From JBGSMX01 sp963790405 (lineage in GTDB: Bacteria > Actinomycetota > Coriobacteriia > Anaerosomatales > JAGXFU01): DNA of 64,000 nucleotides. The stretch is from positions 310,001-374,000 of the forward strand of contig CAWBOJ010000005.1 of NCBI GenBank assembly GCA_963790405.1, written 5' to 3'. A model generated the notes under the pieces. The model saw nothing but the letters and a program-made list of their open reading frames with translations. It was not told where the DNA came from and searched no databases. Made by a program: the position numbers and the translations under genes. Shown here one piece after another: positions 42,924-51,299 of this stretch; positions within the stretch are counted from its first letter, which is position 1, and each line of letters starts with the position of its first letter.

Positions 42924-43835
42924 ATGAGTGTTGGCGCGCTGACACAGGAATTCCTCGCGCACCTCGCTGTAGAGCGCGGGTCATCGACCAACACCATCGA
43001 TGCGTATCGCCGTGATCTTGGGCTCTATCTGGATGTTCTTTCGGCGAGAAACGTTGCGGATCCGGACCACGTCTCCCGTGAGGACGTGACAGCGTATGTG
43101 GAACGCCTACGTGAGATGGGATATGCGCCGAGTTCTGTCGAGCGCAAGGTTGCTGCGGTGAAGAGCTTCCATCGCTTCTTGGTGCGCGAAGGAGTGACAG
43201 AGAACCACCCGACCGCAAGGCTGCCGCTCCCGAAGGTTCCCCAACGCTTGCCCGATGTGATTACTGTCGACGATGCGGAGCAACTGCTATCGCAACCGTT
43301 TCCTCCAGGTCCTCGTGGCTATCGCGATCGCGCGATTCTCGAGGTGCTGTACGGGTGTGGGCTGCGCGCTAGCGAGATTGTGGGATTGGACTCCACGGAC
43401 CTGGACCTTGAAACCGGGTTCATCCGAGTGTGCGGGAAGGGGGACAAGGAGCGTGATGTACCTGTTGGTGGTGCCGCGCTTCGCGCACTTGCGGAATACG
43501 TGAAACACGGCAGGGCATTCTTGCGGCCGAAAGGGTCGACACGTCCGGCTGATTCGTCTGCACTCTTTCTCAATGTGCGAGGGCAACGTCTCACGCGCCA
43601 GTCCGTGTTCGTCTTGGTCCGTCGCTATGGAGCGAGAGTCGGTATCGAGATCCATCCGCACACCCTCCGACATTCGTTTGCGACACATATGCTCGAAGGT
43701 GGAGCTGACCTTCGCGTGATTCAGGAGCTTCTGGGACATGCGGACATATCGACCACGCAGGTCTATACACACGTCGACAGACAGCACGTGCGCGCGGAGT
43801 ACCTGACGACTCACCCGCGAGCGAGAATCCGCTGA
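42924..43835 (+). CDS. xerD: Tyrosine recombinase XerD
   Basis: A 303-residue site-specific recombinase resolving chromosome dimers at dif with FtsK. The SAM-like N-domain (FLAHLAVERGSSTNTIDAYRRDL) is followed by the catalytic domain with Arg in CGLRASEIVGL, Lys in GKGDKERDVP, HTLRHSFATHML and LGHADISTTQVYTHV with the nucleophilic Tyr. Genomic position is away from any mobile element, so it is the housekeeping enzyme rather than an integrase. GTG 42918 is an alternative start. Confidence 0.92.
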   Translation: MSVGALTQEFLAHLAVERGSSTNTIDAYRRDLGLYLDVLSARNVADPDHVSREDVTAYVERLREMGYAPSSVERKVAAVKSFHRFLVREGVTENHPTARLPLPKVPQRLPDVITVDDAEQLLSQPFPPGPRGYRDRAILEVLYGCGLRASEIVGLDSTDLDLETGFIRVCGKGDKERDVPVGGAALRALAEYVKHGRAFLRPKGSTRPADSSALFLNVRGQRLTRQSVFVLVRRYGARVGIEIHPHTLRHSFATHMLEGGADLRVIQELLGHADISTTQVYTHVDRQHVRAEYLTTHPRARIR

Positions 43836-43977
43836 TACGAATCATCGGTCGATTCATCCATCTCACGAGCGGTGTGATGAACGTCTTCAGTAAGGGAAAA
43901 ACTGGTGGTAGGTGCAGTAGGGCACGTGTACTATGAATAGCGACCAGCAAGTTTTGAATATGGAGGAGGAGATGCGG

Positions 43978-45063
43978 GTGGACGGTAGGCTGAGAAAGGC
44001 TTTGGCGCTGTTCCTTGCGTTCGCACTGATTGCTGTATTTGCCGTGGGCTGTGCGTCAGACAGTGGCGACGAGGGCACGACCGATACGACCACAGAAGAG
44101 CCCATGACGGATATCAAGGCCGCCATGGTCACAGACGTCGGTGGACTCGGTGACAAGTCGTTCAACGACGCCTCCTACGCAGGTCTACAGAGGGCGGAGA
44201 CGGAACTCGGCGTTGAGATCAAGGCGCTTGCCTCCGCTGAGATTGCCGACTACGAGCCCAATATCGACCAGCTCGCGGGTGCGGGCTACGATGTCATCTT
44301 TACGGTCGGTTTCCTCATGACGGATACGACGACCCTGAAGGCTCCCGAGTATCCGGATGTTGCCTTCGGTGGAATCGATCAGTTCTTTGAAGCCCCGGCC
44401 CCGAACCAGGCGGGTCTGGTGTTCAAAGAGAACGAGGGCGCATACTTGGCCGGTGTCGTCGCTGCGATGGCCACTCTTGACGAGAACCTCGACGACAGCA
44501 TCAATCCCGACAATACGATCGCGTTCATCGGCGGCATGGATATTCCGCCGGTGGAGAAGTACGAAGCCGGGTTCATTGCCGGCGCCAGGTCGGTCAACCC
44601 CGATGTGAAGGTCGTCAGTCTGTATGCCGGCGACTTTGATGATCAGGCCAAGGGCAAGGAGCTTGCTCTGACGGCGATCGAGCAGGGCGCTGACGTTGTA
44701 TTTGCCGCAGCCGGTCAGACCGGACTCGGTTGCATCACGGCGTGCGTCGAGAAGAACGCACTGTTCATCGGCGTCGATGCCGATCAGTACGAGACCGTTG
44801 ACGAGGCGAAGCCCATCATCATCACCTCGGCGATGAAGAACCTCGACAATGTCGTGTTCACAGTTGTTGAGGAAGTCGTGAACGGTACGTTCGAAGGCGG
44901 CAAGAACCTTGAGTTCGGGCTTGCCGAGGGCGGCGTTGGCCTTGCGCCATATCACGATTTTGAGGACAAGATCTCGCAAGATATCAAGGATGCCGTGGAC
45001 ACGGCCAGTGCGGAGATCCTGGACGGAACCATTACTGTTCCGGCGGCACGCGCTGATCTCTAG
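43978..45063 (+). CDS. BMP-family lipoprotein, nucleoside-binding component of an ABC transporter
   Basis: A 361-residue lipoprotein: signal peptide with lipobox FAVGC (Cys25), an acidic/Thr linker, then a periplasmic-binding fold with MVTDVGGLGDKSFNDASYAGL, GFLMTDTT, FGGIDQFF and VFAAAGQTGLGC, typical of the Bmp/Med/TmpC family that binds purine nucleosides. GTG 43978 is chosen since the GGAGGAGG ribosome site ends 6 nt upstream; an ATG at 43972 touches that site. It heads the transporter operon. Confidence 0.85.
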   Translation: MDGRLRKALALFLAFALIAVFAVGCASDSGDEGTTDTTTEEPMTDIKAAMVTDVGGLGDKSFNDASYAGLQRAETELGVEIKALASAEIADYEPNIDQLAGAGYDVIFTVGFLMTDTTTLKAPEYPDVAFGGIDQFFEAPAPNQAGLVFKENEGAYLAGVVAAMATLDENLDDSINPDNTIAFIGGMDIPPVEKYEAGFIAGARSVNPDVKVVSLYAGDFDDQAKGKELALTAIEQGADVVFAAAGQTGLGCITACVEKNALFIGVDADQYETVDEAKPIIITSAMKNLDNVVFTVVEEVVNGTFEGGKNLEFGLAEGGVGLAPYHDFEDKISQDIKDAVDTASAEILDGTITVPAARADL

Positions 45064-45094
45064 GCAAACGGGCGTGAGCAACGTGTGATCCATG

Positions 45095-45128
45095 GGGCGA
45101 CCGGCCGCGAGCGACCGGTCGCCCTGTT
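45095..45128 (+). terminator. Intercistronic hairpin after the binding-protein gene
   Basis: A perfect 10-bp stem gggcgaccgg / ccggtcgccc with a 10-base loop, followed by tgtt. Such hairpins between binding-protein and ATPase genes usually cause partial termination and stabilise the upstream mRNA, giving excess binding protein. Confidence 0.75.
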
Positions 45129-45164
45129 CATGCTCGGGATGATGAGTCTGCAAAAGGAGTGGGA

Positions 45165-46727
45165 ATGGGAACGCCGCTGCTCGAACTACGCGACGTCACG
45201 AAACGCTTCCCCGGTGTACTTGCGAATGATCGCGTCTCGCTGGCGCTTGAGAAGGGCGAGATAGTCGCCTTGCTTGGTGAGAACGGTGCGGGCAAATCGA
45301 CACTGATGAACGTCGCATACGGGCTCCTGTCGCCCGACGGCGGGGAGATTCTTGTCGATGGCGAGCCCGTAGACATCCGCTCACCCCGGCAGGCTATCGA
45401 CATGGGCATTGGAATGGTTCACCAGCATTTCATGCTGGTCGAGCCCCTAACGGTCACCGAGAACATCGTTCTCGGCAACGAACCCACGAAGGCCGGCGTG
45501 ATCGACTTTCGCACGGCTCGCGCGGGAGTCGTCGAGATATCAGAGCGATACGGGCTGGCTGTGGATCCGGACGCGCGCATCATGGACCTGCCCGTTGGAA
45601 TGCAGCAGCGAGTCGAGATCCTCAAAGCGCTGTATCGTGGCGCCCGCATCCTGATTCTCGACGAGCCGACGGCCGTGCTGACCCCGCAAGAGGTCCGAGA
45701 ACTGTTCGGAGTCGTGCGCCAGTTGGTGACCGAAGGCTTGTCAGTCGTTCTGATCACACACAAGCTCGAGGAAGTTATGGCCAGCTCGGACCGTGTCGTC
45801 GTCATGCGCGACGGACGCGTCGTGGGCGAGACGAAACCCTCGGAGATCGACATGGCCGGGCTCGCGAAGATGATGGTTGGGCGCGAGGTCGTCTTCAGTA
45901 TCGAGAAGAAGCCGACCAGATGTGGCGACATCGTTCTCAGCGTTGAAGGACTTCACGTTGTGGATGATCGCCATCTCGAGGCCGTCAAGGGCGTTTCCTT
46001 CGACGTATGTGGCGGCGAGATCGTTGCAATCGCCGGAGTCAGCGGCAACGGGCAGTCACAGCTCATCGAAGCACTCACCGGTCTACGCAAGGTCGAGGAC
46101 GGGAAGATCACGCTGTTGGACAAGGACATCACGCACGCTACAGCGAGGAGCACGATCGAAGCAGGGGTTTCTCACGTTCCCGAGGACCGGCATAAGCGCG
46201 GCCTAGTCTTGGAGTTCGATCTTGCCGAGAACATGATTCTTGGCGATCACCGGAAGCCCCCGTTCGTCAAGCGCGGAGGCATTATGGATACCCAGGCGAT
46301 CACCCGTATCACTGCCGAGCGCGTCGAGGACTTCGATGTACGGACGCCCTCGATCAAGGTCGAGGCCAGGACGCTTTCCGGTGGCAACCAGCAGAAGCTT
46401 GTGCTGGCCAGAGAAGTCGGCCGCAATCCCGAGTTGTTGATTGCGGCACAGCCCACACGCGGCCTCGATGTGGGCGCGATCGAATTCGTGCACACTCGCA
46501 TCTTGGCCGAGCGTGACGCCGGAAAGGCGATTCTGCTGATCAGCCTTGAGCTTGAAGAGGTTCAGACGCTGGCCGATCGGATTCTCGTCATCTTCGAGGG
46601 CATGATCGTGAAGGAATTCGCCGCGGGCGAGGCAACGGATGAGGATCTTGGCTACTACATGACGGGTGGCGGCGGCGCAAAACTCGCACAGGAAGCGGTC
46701 GTGGGAGGGGAGGGCAGCGATGCCTGA
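45165..46727 (+). CDS. ABC transporter ATPase with two nucleotide-binding domains
   Basis: A 520-residue tandem ABC protein of the nucleoside/sugar (RbsA/NupO-like) class. The first domain has Walker A GENGAGKST, signature VGMQQRVEILKAL and Walker B ILILDEPTAVLTP. The second has a degenerate P-loop (AGVSGNGQSQ), signature LSGGNQQKLVLARE and AAQPTRGLDVG. ATG 45165 has AAAGGAG 5 nt upstream. It overlaps the permease start by 8 nt. Confidence 0.92.
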   Translation: MGTPLLELRDVTKRFPGVLANDRVSLALEKGEIVALLGENGAGKSTLMNVAYGLLSPDGGEILVDGEPVDIRSPRQAIDMGIGMVHQHFMLVEPLTVTENIVLGNEPTKAGVIDFRTARAGVVEISERYGLAVDPDARIMDLPVGMQQRVEILKALYRGARILILDEPTAVLTPQEVRELFGVVRQLVTEGLSVVLITHKLEEVMASSDRVVVMRDGRVVGETKPSEIDMAGLAKMMVGREVVFSIEKKPTRCGDIVLSVEGLHVVDDRHLEAVKGVSFDVCGGEIVAIAGVSGNGQSQLIEALTGLRKVEDGKITLLDKDITHATARSTIEAGVSHVPEDRHKRGLVLEFDLAENMILGDHRKPPFVKRGGIMDTQAITRITAERVEDFDVRTPSIKVEARTLSGGNQQKLVLAREVGRNPELLIAAQPTRGLDVGAIEFVHTRILAERDAGKAILLISLELEEVQTLADRILVIFEGMIVKEFAAGEATDEDLGYYMTGGGGAKLAQEAVVGGEGSDA

Positions 46728-47820
46728 AACGAGTGAGGCAGTCTCAACCGGGCGGCTTCGCGGCATCGTCGAGCAGTTGGCTACGCCACTGGTGTCGGTG
46801 CTTCTCGCTCTGGTACTCGGCTCGCTCATCATCTGGGCTGTGGGCTACAACCCGATTGAGGCGTTCGCGGCGCTGTTCAGGGGAGCCTTTGGAGACGCGC
46901 GCCGAATCGGCGATACCATGTTGCGCGCGACGCCCTTGATCTTCACCGGTCTTGCAGTCGCATACGGCTTCCGCGCGGGTCTGTTCAACATTGGCGCCGA
47001 GGGGCAGCTGTTTCTCGGCGGTCTGTCGGCCGCGTGGCTCGGCATTGCACTAGGAGGTCTGGGTCTTCCGCAACCGCTCAACATCGTGATTATGCTGATC
47101 GCGGGTGCAGCTATCGGTGCTGCTTGGGCTTTCGTGCCGGCACTGCTCAAAGCACGGGTCGGGGCGCATGAGGTCATCACGACAATGATGTTCACCTATA
47201 TCGGTCGATATCTGGTCTCCTACTTGGTTACTGGGCCGATGAAGGCCGAGGGGCAGATACCTCAGACGAGCAGACTTCCTCTCGAATCGCTGATTCCCAA
47301 GCTGTCCGAGACGTTCGGGATAGACTTCGGGCGTGCTCACTGGGGTTTCGCAATCGGCATCGCCTTCTGTTTACTGATGTGGTGGATTCTCAAGTACACC
47401 ACATTGGGCTATGAGGCTCGGGCCGTCGGATACAACCCGTGGGCATCCGAAACGGGTGGGATCTCCGTATCTGGAACGATCGTCAAATCTCTGTGCATCT
47501 CCGGCGCTTTGGCCGGTATTGCCGGCGTGGTTGAAGTGATAGGAGTGCACGGCCGTCTGTTTGACCAGTTCTCGTCCGGGTTTGGCTTCACGGGTATCGC
47601 CGTGGCTCTTCTGGCGAAGAACAACCCGCTGGGTATCATCCCGGCGGCGATACTGTTCGGAGCGTTGTCCGCAGGCGCGGGCACGATGCAGATGGAGGCG
47701 GGTGTCCCCCAGAAGGTCATCTTCATTATCCAGGCGCTTATCATCTTCCTGGTGGCTGCGGAGCAGCTCGCGAAATGGATACTTGCTCCGTTCAACAAGG
47801 AGGAGGTCGAGAATGCTTAG
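46720..47820 (+). CDS. ABC transporter permease (NupP-like)
   Basis: A 366-residue membrane permease of the BPD-type 2 family with about nine helices. GLFNIGAEGQLFLGG is the nucleoside-class hallmark, followed by the coupling region VGYNPWASETGGIS. ATG 46720 overlaps the ATPase stop. It forms a heterodimer with the next permease. Confidence 0.92.
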   Translation: MPETSEAVSTGRLRGIVEQLATPLVSVLLALVLGSLIIWAVGYNPIEAFAALFRGAFGDARRIGDTMLRATPLIFTGLAVAYGFRAGLFNIGAEGQLFLGGLSAAWLGIALGGLGLPQPLNIVIMLIAGAAIGAAWAFVPALLKARVGAHEVITTMMFTYIGRYLVSYLVTGPMKAEGQIPQTSRLPLESLIPKLSETFGIDFGRAHWGFAIGIAFCLLMWWILKYTTLGYEARAVGYNPWASETGGISVSGTIVKSLCISGALAGIAGVVEVIGVHGRLFDQFSSGFGFTGIAVALLAKNNPLGIIPAAILFGALSAGAGTMQMEAGVPQKVIFIIQALIIFLVAAEQLAKWILAPFNKEEVENA

Positions 47821-48766
47821 CGACATCATCACTCCCGATCTCTTCGCTTCTGCGATCCGGATGGCGACGCCCCTGGCCTTGGCGGCCATTGGCGGCACCA
47901 TCTGCGAACGATCGGGTATCGTCAACATCGCGCTTGAGGGAATGATGCTGACGGGTGCGTTCTTCGGAGTTGTTGCTGCTCTCGCCACGGGCAGTCCGTG
48001 GATCGGCGTCCTGGCAGCAGTCGTGGCGGGTACCGTGCTTGCCGCAATCCATGCGTTCGCCTCGATTACGCTTCGAACAGATCAGGTGGTCTCTGGTACC
48101 GCGATCAACATACTCGCGCTGGGGCTAACGGGCTTCTTCATGGAGGTCTTCTACGGTCATCCCGGCACAACGGACTCGGCACCTCGCCTGCAGCCAGTGT
48201 TCAACATCACCGGCCCGACAGAGGGCTTCCTGGGAACGGTTTGGACATGGGTGAATGGAGTGTTTCTCTCGTACACGCCGATCGTGTACCTGGCCATCGT
48301 CATTGCTATCGTGGGCCAGTGGGCCATGTTCAACACCAGTTGGGGTCTGCGACTTCGGGCCATGGGCGAGCATCCTCGCGCGGCAGATACCGTCGGCGTC
48401 AGCGTCATCCGAGGTCGATATTCGGCGGTCCTACTCAGCGGCGCACTCGGCGGCCTTGCGGGCGCGAATCTGACTCTGGAACAGGTGGGCTCTTTCACCG
48501 AGAACATGACGAATGGCCGAGGATTCATCGCCTTGGCGGCGAACATCTTTGGACGGTGGACCCCCGTCGGGTCCTATCTGGCATCGTTGCTGTTCGGCTT
48601 CGCCGATGCGCTGCAGATCAAGCTGCAGCTGTTCCGGGACGTCATCAAGATCCCATCGCAGTTCTTTCTCATGCTGCCCTACATACTCACTGTCATCGTG
48701 TTGGCCGGAGTGGTCGGTCGGGCGGTAGCTCCCGCAGCCGTTGGCAAGCCGTACGAGAAGGGCTAG
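47813..48766 (+). CDS. ABC transporter permease (NupQ-like)
   Basis: A 317-residue partner permease. It has GTICERSGIVNIALEGMMLTGAF and the coupling helix LRAMGEHPRAADTVGVSV, typical of NupQ-type subunits. ATG 47813 overlaps the previous stop by 8 nt and has AGGAGG upstream. Together with the binding protein and ATPase it should import nucleosides for purine salvage. Confidence 0.92.
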   Translation: MLSDIITPDLFASAIRMATPLALAAIGGTICERSGIVNIALEGMMLTGAFFGVVAALATGSPWIGVLAAVVAGTVLAAIHAFASITLRTDQVVSGTAINILALGLTGFFMEVFYGHPGTTDSAPRLQPVFNITGPTEGFLGTVWTWVNGVFLSYTPIVYLAIVIAIVGQWAMFNTSWGLRLRAMGEHPRAADTVGVSVIRGRYSAVLLSGALGGLAGANLTLEQVGSFTENMTNGRGFIALAANIFGRWTPVGSYLASLLFGFADALQIKLQLFRDVIKIPSQFFLMLPYILTVIVLAGVVGRAVAPAAVGKPYEKG

Positions 48767-48769
48767 TCA

Positions 48770-49084
48770 GTGCCTGACTCAGTGAGGTTCAAACCCGTGC
48801 ACGCAGCGCTATGGGCCACCACCTGGGGGCTCGGGGTTGCACTCGGGGTTGCACTGGGGGGTTGGCTGACTGTGGTTGGCGGTGTGGGCATGCCGGGGGT
48901 CGCTTCGCTAGACATCACCGAGGATCTGATAATCCTACCGCTCCTGGCGGGCGGGGTCGTGTTCGTCGTGCACTTCCTCGGTCAGGCTGTCGTGTCCGTT
49001 CTCAGGAGACGCCGCACGGCGTACGAGGAATACCGCGAGGACGAGCAACGCGAGCGCACCGTAGACGATGGCGTCGACGGGTAG
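48770..49084 (+). CDS. Small two-helix membrane protein of unknown function
   Basis: A 104-residue protein: first helix about residues 11-37 (Gly/Val/Ala-rich), second about 50-75, then a charged cytoplasmic tail beginning RRRR. GTG 48770 is 3 nt after the permease stop, consistent with the same operon. It resembles short hypothetical proteins that trail transporter operons. The 3' half overlaps an opposite-strand gene by 150 nt, so one of the pair may be spurious. Confidence 0.5.
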   Translation: MPDSVRFKPVHAALWATTWGLGVALGVALGGWLTVVGGVGMPGVASLDITEDLIILPLLAGGVVFVVHFLGQAVVSVLRRRRTAYEEYREDEQRERTVDDGVDG

Positions 49085-49189
49085 ATCCGGCCGAAAGTCG
49101 AAGCCCCGACCGACCGAGCGAACCACGTAGGCGGCGGCCGGGAGTGCGACCGCCGCCCATAGCGGCATCTTGAAGTGGGTGTGCAGCAC
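48935..49189 (-). CDS. Small membrane protein of unknown function
   Basis: An 84-residue minus-strand protein with two hydrophobic helices (about residues 8-24 and 40-60) and a charged C-terminus. The GTG start is 3 nt after the stop of the DUF4349 gene, with GAGGA upstream, so it looks operonic with it. It overlaps the convergent gene at 48770-49084 in antisense. No family recognised. Confidence 0.5.
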   Translation of the reverse strand: MLHTHFKMPLWAAVALPAAAYVVRSVGRGFDFRPDLPVDAIVYGALALLVLAVFLVRRAASPENGHDSLTEEVHDEHDPARQER

Positions 49190-49192
49190 GGA

Positions 49193-50192
49193 TCAGGATT
49201 CCTCGGCAGGGAGGGTCTTCGCGCGACGCTTGCGGACGAAGAACCGGACGATGTAGAAGGCGATCAGGCCGAGGATCATCACGGGCAGCAATCCGCCGAA
49301 GACCACGATGAGCACATTGATGGTTCCGACGAATGCGCGAACCGCAGTGGTCAGTGCCCTTACGAAGCCCCAGTCCTCACCCTGCGGGCGCACGACCGAG
49401 ACGGGACCGACCAGCTCGATCGTCACTGTGGACATCGAGGCCTGACGCTCGAGGTAGGCAATCTGGGCCTCGAGTGAATCAATCTGTGAGCGGACGCGCG
49501 TAAGCTCCTGCTCGATGGAGAGCAGATCCTCCACGCTCTTGGCCTGGTCGAAGAACTCCCGCAGTCGCGTTTCTTGTGCTTTGAGGTTGTCGAGCTGAGC
49601 TTGCAGATCGATGTGCTGTTGAGTCACATCGCTTTCGCTCTCGGATTGCCGCACGACTTCGCCGATGCCTCGGACAGAGTCCAGGAATGCATCGTAGGAG
49701 TCGGCCGGGACGCGAACGGTGACGTAGCCGGATAGCGCCGCCCCGTCAGCGAGTGAGCCCTGCGCCTCGTAGCGATAGACAGGTATGTCTTCCTGGCTGC
49801 TGAGTTGCACGTCGGTCACGATGCCGTCGACGGCCGAGGCCTGCGCGCGCACTTCCTTGAGAGCTGCTTCGACATCATCGACGTCGATGCGGACACCGGC
49901 CGTGCGAACGATCATGCGGTCCTGCGCGGGGATTGTCGCGGCATCCTGTCCGCCCGCGTACGGCTCAACTGCCGTGAGGGCGGACTCGTCGTCTGCAACG
50001 AGTCGCTGTTCGTTCATGTAGTCCTGGCCGACTTCAGGCGCGCACACCCGATTCGGCGGTCCCTTTGTAGGCCGAGTCCGTGGCTGTCTCGACGAGACTG
50101 CAGCCGCCGAGCGCCACGACGAGCGAGACAGCGAGAACGACCAGGATCGCCACACGAGCCGCTCGCACGTAGCTTGAATGATGAGTCTTCAT
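49193..50192 (-). CDS. DUF4349 lipoprotein (one frameshift)
   Basis: Minus strand. The N-terminus has a lipoprotein signal with lipobox ALGGC (Cys31). The mature part carries the DUF4349 fold: RMIVRTAGVRIDVDDVEAAL, YVTVRVPADSYDAFLDSV, a long coiled coil (LQAQLDNLKAQETRLREF), then a C-terminal membrane helix and basic tail. The frame changes near 50036-50055: one frame encodes the signal peptide up to a stop at 50034, and the adjacent frame encodes the rest. Deleting one base gives 332 residues. ATG 50192 has AAGGAGG upstream. Function of DUF4349 proteins is not established. Confidence 0.78.
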
Positions 50193-50235
50193 CGAAAAGC
50201 CTCCTTGATCGTCGTACTCGAGGCGCCAGGAACGC

Positions 50236-50270
50236 AAAGACGCCCTCCACTACGCGAGCGGAAGGGCGTC
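50236..50270 (-). terminator. Intrinsic terminator of the 46-residue gene (minus strand)
   Basis: Read on the minus strand, an 8-bp stem gacgccct / agggcgtc with a 16-base loop is followed by ttt. It lies 31 nt past the small gene and upstream of the DUF4349 gene. Confidence 0.65.
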
Positions 50271-50300
50271 CGTCGTTTCAGCGGAAGAGCGGGTCGGAGG

Positions 50301-50441
50301 CTACTCGTTGCACTTCTCCTCGAGCTTCTTCATCTGCTTCGCAGCGTAGATACCAACTGCTGCGCCGAGTGCAACAACGACGAAGAACACCAGCACAAAT
50401 GTATTGAAGAACGCGCCTGCAATGTTCGGAGTCAAGGTCAT
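50301..50441 (-). CDS. 46-residue single-span membrane protein
   Basis: Minus strand, ATG at 50441 and TAG at 50301. The sequence starts MTLTPNIAGAFFNTF, has one hydrophobic helix (about residues 10-31), then a charged C-terminal helix KQMKKLEEKCNE. The ribosome site GGAGGTGA lies 9 nt upstream, the promoter TTGCTC-N17-TAGAAT at 50511-50483 is 42 nt upstream, and a terminator follows. All four signals agree, so this is a real monocistronic gene despite its size. The family is not recognised. Confidence 0.75.
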   Translation of the reverse strand: MTLTPNIAGAFFNTFVLVFFVVVALGAAVGIYAAKQMKKLEEKCNE

Positions 50442-50482
50442 CGGGGTGCGTCACCTCCGTATCGCCCGTTGGGTCTTCTGCG

Positions 50483-50511
50483 ATTCTACTCGTCGTGACC
50501 GAGCCGAGCAA
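50483..50511 (-). promoter_or_regulatory. Sigma-70 promoter for the 46-residue gene
   Basis: On the minus strand, TTGCTC (50511-50506), a 17-nt spacer and TAGAAT (50488-50483). It is close to the pilM promoter in sequence (TTGCCC-N17-TAGAAT). Confidence 0.7.
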
Positions 50512-50714
50512 CACGCTGCACGGCCATCACGAGCCGAATCCTTCAACCCTATTCTTCCGCTGTCAACGTCCGAATTCCTGCCTACTCGGTCATATAGACG
50601 CGCGAAACATCGTCAGGGTTCGAGCGAGTGTTGCGAGTACATCTCGTTGGGCGCTTCCGCATCGCTGGTGAGGCGGGCACTTGTGGGTGCTTGGGGCGCT
50701 TCGAGAACCGCATT
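50512..50714. other. Intergenic stretch without recognisable features
   Basis: Between the divergent small-protein promoter and the mraZ operator. I see no gene, no clear repeat and no RNA structure beyond isolated TGGG tetramers near 50684 and 50692. Confidence 0.5.
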
Positions 50715-50771
50715 TGGGCTGCAGTGGGATGAAGTGGCATCCAGGTGTTGCAAAGTGGGATGAAGTGGCAT
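50715..50771 (+). promoter_or_regulatory. MraZ operator array upstream of mraZ
   Basis: TGGG/TGGC boxes begin at 50715, 50725, 50735, 50756 and 50766, phased at about 10 bp (one weak position at 50746). An 18-bp sequence agtgggatgaagtggcat is repeated exactly at 50723-50740 and 50754-50771. A -35-like TTGACC lies at 50777. This is the arrangement expected for autoregulation of the dcw operon by MraZ. Confidence 0.75.
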
Positions 50772-50858
50772 AGAGTTTGACCTGCGTAGAACACGGACCG
50801 TGTGTTTCTGGGGAGCGAGAGTCCCGAAAACACAAGAAGCGGGGAGGGCAGAGGGCGG

Positions 50859-51290
50859 ATGTTTCTCGGCGATTACCAGCACACGCTGGACGCCAAGGGT
50901 CGCGTCTCTCTGCCTGCCAAGTTCCGGGCGGAAATGACAGGCAAACTCGTTGTGGCCAAAGGTCTCGACACCTGCCTGTACGTCTATCCTGCCGAGGAAT
51001 ATGCGCGCTTCGTCGAAGAGCTCGTGTCAAAGGAAGATTTCGATCCGCGTGTTCGGCAGGTGCGCCGCTTCTTCACATCTGGAGCGGTCGAGGCCGAGCT
51101 TGACTCGGCGGGTCGCGTATCGCTACCTCCGCTTCTGCGAGAGTATGCGGCTTTGAAGAAGGACGTATCCATTACGGGCAACGGCAACCGCATCGAGATA
51201 TGGGATGCCGAGGCCTGGGATTCGTACGGCGAGGGTGGAGAGAGCATCGAAGACCTCGCAAAGGAGCTGGCCGACGCGGGTCTGCTCTAG
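50859..51290 (+). CDS. mraZ: Transcriptional regulator MraZ
   Basis: A 143-residue two-repeat SpoVT-AbrB-like protein. It has the duplicated motif DAKGRVSLPAKFR and DSAGRVSLPPLLR. It represses the dcw cluster by binding TGGG repeats, which are present just upstream. ATG 50859 gives the exact family length; a longer frame from 50802 lacks a family match. It is the first gene of the dcw cluster. Confidence 0.95.
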   Translation: MFLGDYQHTLDAKGRVSLPAKFRAEMTGKLVVAKGLDTCLYVYPAEEYARFVEELVSKEDFDPRVRQVRRFFTSGAVEAELDSAGRVSLPPLLREYAALKKDVSITGNGNRIEIWDAEAWDSYGEGGESIEDLAKELADAGLL

Positions 51291-51299
51291 GAATTGACA

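Noticed and set aside
40078..42962. Two long minus-strand frames opposite DUF3866 and alanine dehydrogenase
   Set aside because: Both are antisense shadows; alanine dehydrogenase and DUF3866 motifs on the plus strand are complete.
42924..43835. Xer gene as an integrase of a mobile element
   Set aside because: Sequence fits housekeeping XerD, and no att repeats, phage or transfer genes flank it.
43836..43977. Possible purine riboswitch before the BMP-type nucleoside transporter
   Set aside because: No purine-aptamer core or three-way-junction pairing could be found; only a weak TACTAT -10 at 43929 is seen.
50590..51030. A 146-codon minus-strand frame over the mraZ promoter
   Set aside because: It would cover the MraZ boxes and the mraZ start, has Arg/Pro/Cys-rich shadow composition and no ribosome site.
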